Assembly (NCBI RefSeq): GCF_000719285.1 | Contig: NZ_JOFS01000012.1 | Span: 62,001-126,000, forward strand | Source of the DNA: Streptomyces bicolor | Lineage (GTDB): Bacteria; Actinomycetota; Actinomycetes; Streptomycetales; Streptomycetaceae | DNA length: 64,000 bases | Direction: 5' to 3' | Part shown: piece after piece, positions 61,934 to 64,000 of the stretch | Position numbering within the stretch: the stretch's first letter is position 1 | Layout: each line of letters begins with the position of its first letter | The notes under the pieces: generated by a model | Told to the model about the DNA's origin: nothing | Database searches by the model: none | What the model saw: the letters and a program-made list of their open reading frames with translations, nothing else | Made by a program: the position numbers and the translations under genes

Positions 61934-62115
61934 GCGGTTCCCTCTGTGGTCGGTTGCCGGGCGGTGGGCTTCGGGCTGGTGCCGGACGGGGGCACGGTAG
62001 CCGGATACGGGCGCGGGGCAGGGCCGGGTGCCCTGGCGGGACCCGCGCCCGGGCGGGGCCGGAACCGATGCCTCATGGGCGGCCGGGGGCCCGGCACCGG
62101 TGGCGGTGCCGTTGT

Positions 62116-62129
62116 ATCGATATATCGAT
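62116..62129. promoter_or_regulatory. Perfect 14-bp palindrome ATCGATATATCGAT
   Basis: The word is fully self-complementary and is an AT-rich island in DNA of over 75% GC. It lies 183 bp upstream of the thiE start and has no obvious gene of its own. It looks like a binding site for a dimeric repressor (PadR-, GntR- or TetR-like), with no such gene in the immediate vicinity. Confidence 0.5.
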
Positions 62130-62194
62130 GGAGTACGGGCCTGAGCCGAGCAGATCCATGATCCGCGAAGGCGCTAGGTGTAGTGACCCCCGGG

Positions 62195-62236
62195 CCACGG
62201 GCCACAGCCGCGGTCAACCGCGACCGTGGCCCGTGG
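62195..62236 (-). terminator. Terminator after the Rv2175c-like gene
   Basis: CCACGGGCCAC (62195-62205) pairs with GTGGCCCGTGG (62226-62236), and CGCGG (62209-62213) pairs with CCGCG (62218-62222) inside. Confidence 0.75.
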
Positions 62237-62286
62237 GAGCGGGTCCGGCCCATACGCCGAACGATCTTCGGATCCGGGTGTTCAGA

Positions 62287-62652
62287 TCAGACGGCGAGCG
62301 CCTGGGCGCGGCGCTTCACCTCCGTGCCGCGATTCTCGCTGAGGGCCTGCGCGGGCGTACCTGGCAGGCTCTCGTCGGGGGTGAAGAGCCACTCCAGCAT
62401 CTCTTCGTCCGTGAAGCCGTCGTCCCGCAGGAGCGTCAGGGTCCCGGACAGGCCCTTGACGACCTTGTCCCCGTCGATGAAGGCGGCAGGGACGTGCAGT
62501 GCGCGGTTCTCACCACGGCGTACGGCGATGAGCTGGCCCTCCTTGACCAGCTGCCGGACGCGTGTCACCTCGACGTCGAGCATCTCTGCGATGTCGGGGA
62601 GGGTGAGCCAGGCGGGGACGAGAGCATCGATCTTTGCGTCAATCTCGGTCAC
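62287..62652 (-). CDS. Rv2175c-family winged-helix DNA-binding protein
   Basis: The 121-aa protein corresponds to the mycobacterial Rv2175c type: a winged-helix domain (LTLPDIAEMLDVEVTRVRQL, VKEGQLIAVRRGENRALHVP, residues about 15-60) and a C-terminal conserved helix region (VKGLSGTLTLLRDDGFTDEE, MLEWLFTPDESLPGTPAQAL). Rv2175c binds DNA and is a PknL kinase target (established for M. tuberculosis). I chose GTG 62652, since the longer frame reads through out-of-frame sequence. It lies 77 nt from the flavoprotein gene on the same strand. Confidence 0.9.
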   Translation of the reverse strand: MTEIDAKIDALVPAWLTLPDIAEMLDVEVTRVRQLVKEGQLIAVRRGENRALHVPAAFIDGDKVVKGLSGTLTLLRDDGFTDEEMLEWLFTPDESLPGTPAQALSENRGTEVKRRAQALAV

Positions 62653-62729
62653 GGAAACTAGCCTGCCATCTGCCACTGACAGTCGGAAGTCAGGCCGGTC
62701 CGCCCGGGAAGAGCCATCGCCCCGACGCG

Positions 62730-63959
62730 CTACGCCACCGCCGTCTTCATCGGCCGTGCCGGGTCCGCCAGCAGCTCCGGGTTCATCGGCGTGCCCGCCT
62801 CGATCAGCCGCCGCCCCTGCGCCAGATCCCTCGGCCGGCCCACCGCCAGCAGGGCGACCAGGCGGTCGTCCTTGAGCCAGCAGACCGTCCATGCCGGGCC
62901 CGAGGGGTCGCCGCGCCACAGGGTGGTGTCGGCGGCGGCGTGGTGGCCGGCGTACTGGACGAAGCGGCCGAACTGCTCGGACCAGAAGTACGGCACGGGG
63001 TCGTAGACCGCGAGAGGCTCACCGGTGGCCTCGCCGAGGATGTTGGCCGCGACCGTGCGCGGGCCCTGGAGGGCGTTGTCCCAGTGGTGGACCAGCAGGC
63101 GCTCGCCATACCTTCCCGAAGGGAAGGACGCGCAGTCGCCGACCGCGTAGACATCCGGCACGGAGGTGCGCAGGTGGTCGTCGGCCACGACCTCGCCGTG
63201 CGTGCCGAGCTGGATGCCCGAGCCGGCCAGCCAGGCCGTGGCGGGCCGCGCCCCGATGCCGACGACCACGGCGCCGGCGGGCAGCCGCGAGCCGTCGTCG
63301 AGGATCACCGCGCCGGGCTCGACGCGCTGCACGCGCGCGTGCGTACGCAGCACCGCCCCGCTGTCCGCGTACCAGGCGGTCATCGGCGCCGCCACCTCCG
63401 CGGGCAGCGCTCCCGCGAGCGGCCGGTCGGCGGCCTCCACGACCGTCACGGCGCAGCCCGCCTCGCGCGCGGCCGTGGCGAACTCGGCGCCGATCCAGCC
63501 CGCGCCGACGACCACGATGTCGTGCTGACGGGCGAGCACCGGCCGCAGCCGTTCGGCGTCGTCGAGGGTCCGCAGCAGATGGACGCCGGGCACGCCCTCG
63601 GCGCCCGGCAGGCGGATCGGTTCGGCACCGGTGGCGAGCACGAGGACGTCGTAGGGGACGGGCCCGGCCTCGGTGTCCAGCTCATGGTCGGCGGGGCGTA
63701 CGCCCAGCACCTCGCGCCCCAGCCGAAGCTCGATGCCGAGCGCCTCGAAGTCGACGTCGAAGGCGGAGCCCTCGGCCTTGCCGAGCAGCACGGCCTTGGA
63801 CAGGGGCGGCCGGTCGTACGGCTGGTGGGGCTCGGCACCGATCAGTGTGACCGGGCCCGTGAAGCCCTGTTCCCGAAGGGCGACCGCCGTCTGCACACCG
63901 GCCATGCCGGCGCCTGCGACGACCACCTTCCGCTGCGACTGCGTCGTCTGCTCGCTCAC
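62730..63959 (-). CDS. NAD(P)H/FAD-dependent oxidoreductase, ferredoxin-reductase type
   Basis: The 409-aa flavoprotein resembles ferredoxin/rubredoxin reductases of the type serving dioxygenases and P450s. The FAD loop is VVVAGAGMAGVQTAVALREQ (residues 12-31), the second dinucleotide loop is IVVVGAGWIGAEFATAARE, and ATGAEPIRLPG and YAVGDCASFP are the linking motifs. The C-terminal domain has VPYFWSEQFGRFVQYAG. No ferredoxin or oxygenase gene is in the window. GTG 63959 lies 6 nt after TATGGT, so the mRNA may be leaderless. Confidence 0.93.
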   Translation of the reverse strand: MSEQTTQSQRKVVVAGAGMAGVQTAVALREQGFTGPVTLIGAEPHQPYDRPPLSKAVLLGKAEGSAFDVDFEALGIELRLGREVLGVRPADHELDTEAGPVPYDVLVLATGAEPIRLPGAEGVPGVHLLRTLDDAERLRPVLARQHDIVVVGAGWIGAEFATAAREAGCAVTVVEAADRPLAGALPAEVAAPMTAWYADSGAVLRTHARVQRVEPGAVILDDGSRLPAGAVVVGIGARPATAWLAGSGIQLGTHGEVVADDHLRTSVPDVYAVGDCASFPSGRYGERLLVHHWDNALQGPRTVAANILGEATGEPLAVYDPVPYFWSEQFGRFVQYAGHHAAADTTLWRGDPSGPAWTVCWLKDDRLVALLAVGRPRDLAQGRRLIEAGTPMNPELLADPARPMKTAVA

Positions 63960-63965
63960 CTGATC

Positions 63966-63992
63966 ACCATAGACAACTGACAATTTGTCAGT
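63966..63992 (-). promoter_or_regulatory. Promoter with palindromic operator for the flavoprotein gene
   Basis: On the minus strand TATGGT (63966-63971) is a -10 box 6 nt before the GTG. ACTGACA (63976-63982), ATT, TGTCAGT (63986-63992) is a perfect 7-bp inverted repeat lying in the -35/-10 spacer, and CTGACT just upstream of it could be the -35. This is the classical place for a TetR- or MarR-type repressor. Confidence 0.6.
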
Positions 63993-64000
63993 CAGGAGTC

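Larger units (their letters stand above)
61934..62286. other. Gap upstream of thiE
   Basis: This 353-bp stretch shows no coding frame. It contains an isolated AT-rich palindrome (62116-62129) and a terminator hairpin for the gene starting at 62652 (62195-62236). The thiE promoter is probably between 61990 and 62130. Confidence 0.5.

Noticed and set aside
61934..62286. TPP riboswitch upstream of thiE
   Set aside because: The CTGAGA and paired conserved blocks of the thiamine element are not present in the gap; a CTGAGA-like word near 61190 is on the wrong side of thiE and alone.

Overview
The window is chromosomal DNA from a Streptomyces (or very close actinomycete). The evidence is very high GC with strong G/C third-codon bias, frequent GTG/TTG starts, Streptomyces-type proteins (long DivIVA with a Gln/Gly/Pro linker, PhoD, DUF3040, a SAV_6107-type HEPN protein, YhgE/Pip), and a translational T-box ahead of ileS. 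From memory, the gene order follows the region around SCO2062-SCO2106 of S. coelicolor. I saw no phage, insertion sequence, CRISPR array, tRNA or rRNA gene. This is conserved core chromosome.

Left part (1-22 kb): the end of a Lon-substrate-binding-domain gene, a YbaK-type deacylase, an unlisted 24-codon gene that looks like ribosomal protein bL37, and a copy of a common Streptomyces intergenic repeat. Next come an ABC exporter operon (minus strand), an NYN-domain protein, a 54-aa protein, dnaE (replicative polymerase), a DUF2252 protein, a membrane protein plus DsbA-like pair, secreted phosphatase PhoD, a dienelactone-hydrolase-like protein, an MscS channel, an SDR, a CPA1 antiporter, the lspA-rluD-GNAT group and a DksA/TraR zinc-finger protein with a histone-H1-like tail.

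Centre (22-44 kb): ileS under a T-box, then facing it the division and cell-wall (dcw) cluster on the minus strand. Its order of transcription is rsmH-ftsL-ftsI-murE-murF-mraY-murD-ftsW-murG-ftsQ-ftsZ-pgeF-yggS-sepF-yggT-divIVA. Many genes overlap by 4 nt (ATGA/GTGA). The cluster makes the UDP-MurNAc-pentapeptide to lipid II steps (MurE, MurF, MraY, MurD, MurG), the septal synthase (FtsW/FtsI with FtsL/FtsQ), the Z-ring (FtsZ, SepF) and the polar organiser DivIVA. mraZ, murC, ddl and ftsA are not in it. The ftsQ-ftsZ gap is the main internal regulatory region.

Right part (44-64 kb): a beta-carbonic anhydrase, a MoxR-DUF58-transglutaminase operon, DUF3040, a methyltransferase, a HEPN protein with an intact RxxxxH motif, and a TetR-controlled operon of a degenerate ABC ATPase plus YhgE/Pip with a clear palindromic operator. 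Then follow a DUF4126 protein, a phytoene-desaturase-like oxidoreductase, a membrane protein with a Tyr/Gln-rich prion-like tail, metF, thiE, an Rv2175c-like DNA-binding protein and a ferredoxin-reductase-like flavoprotein.

The points most worth a second look are the bL37 micro-gene, the pseudo-ABC/Pip/TetR unit with its operator, the HEPN gene with its leader hairpin, the T-box, the ftsZ upstream palindrome, the H1-like DksA tail, the prion-like tail, and several genes whose -10 box sits so close to the start codon that their mRNAs should be leaderless.
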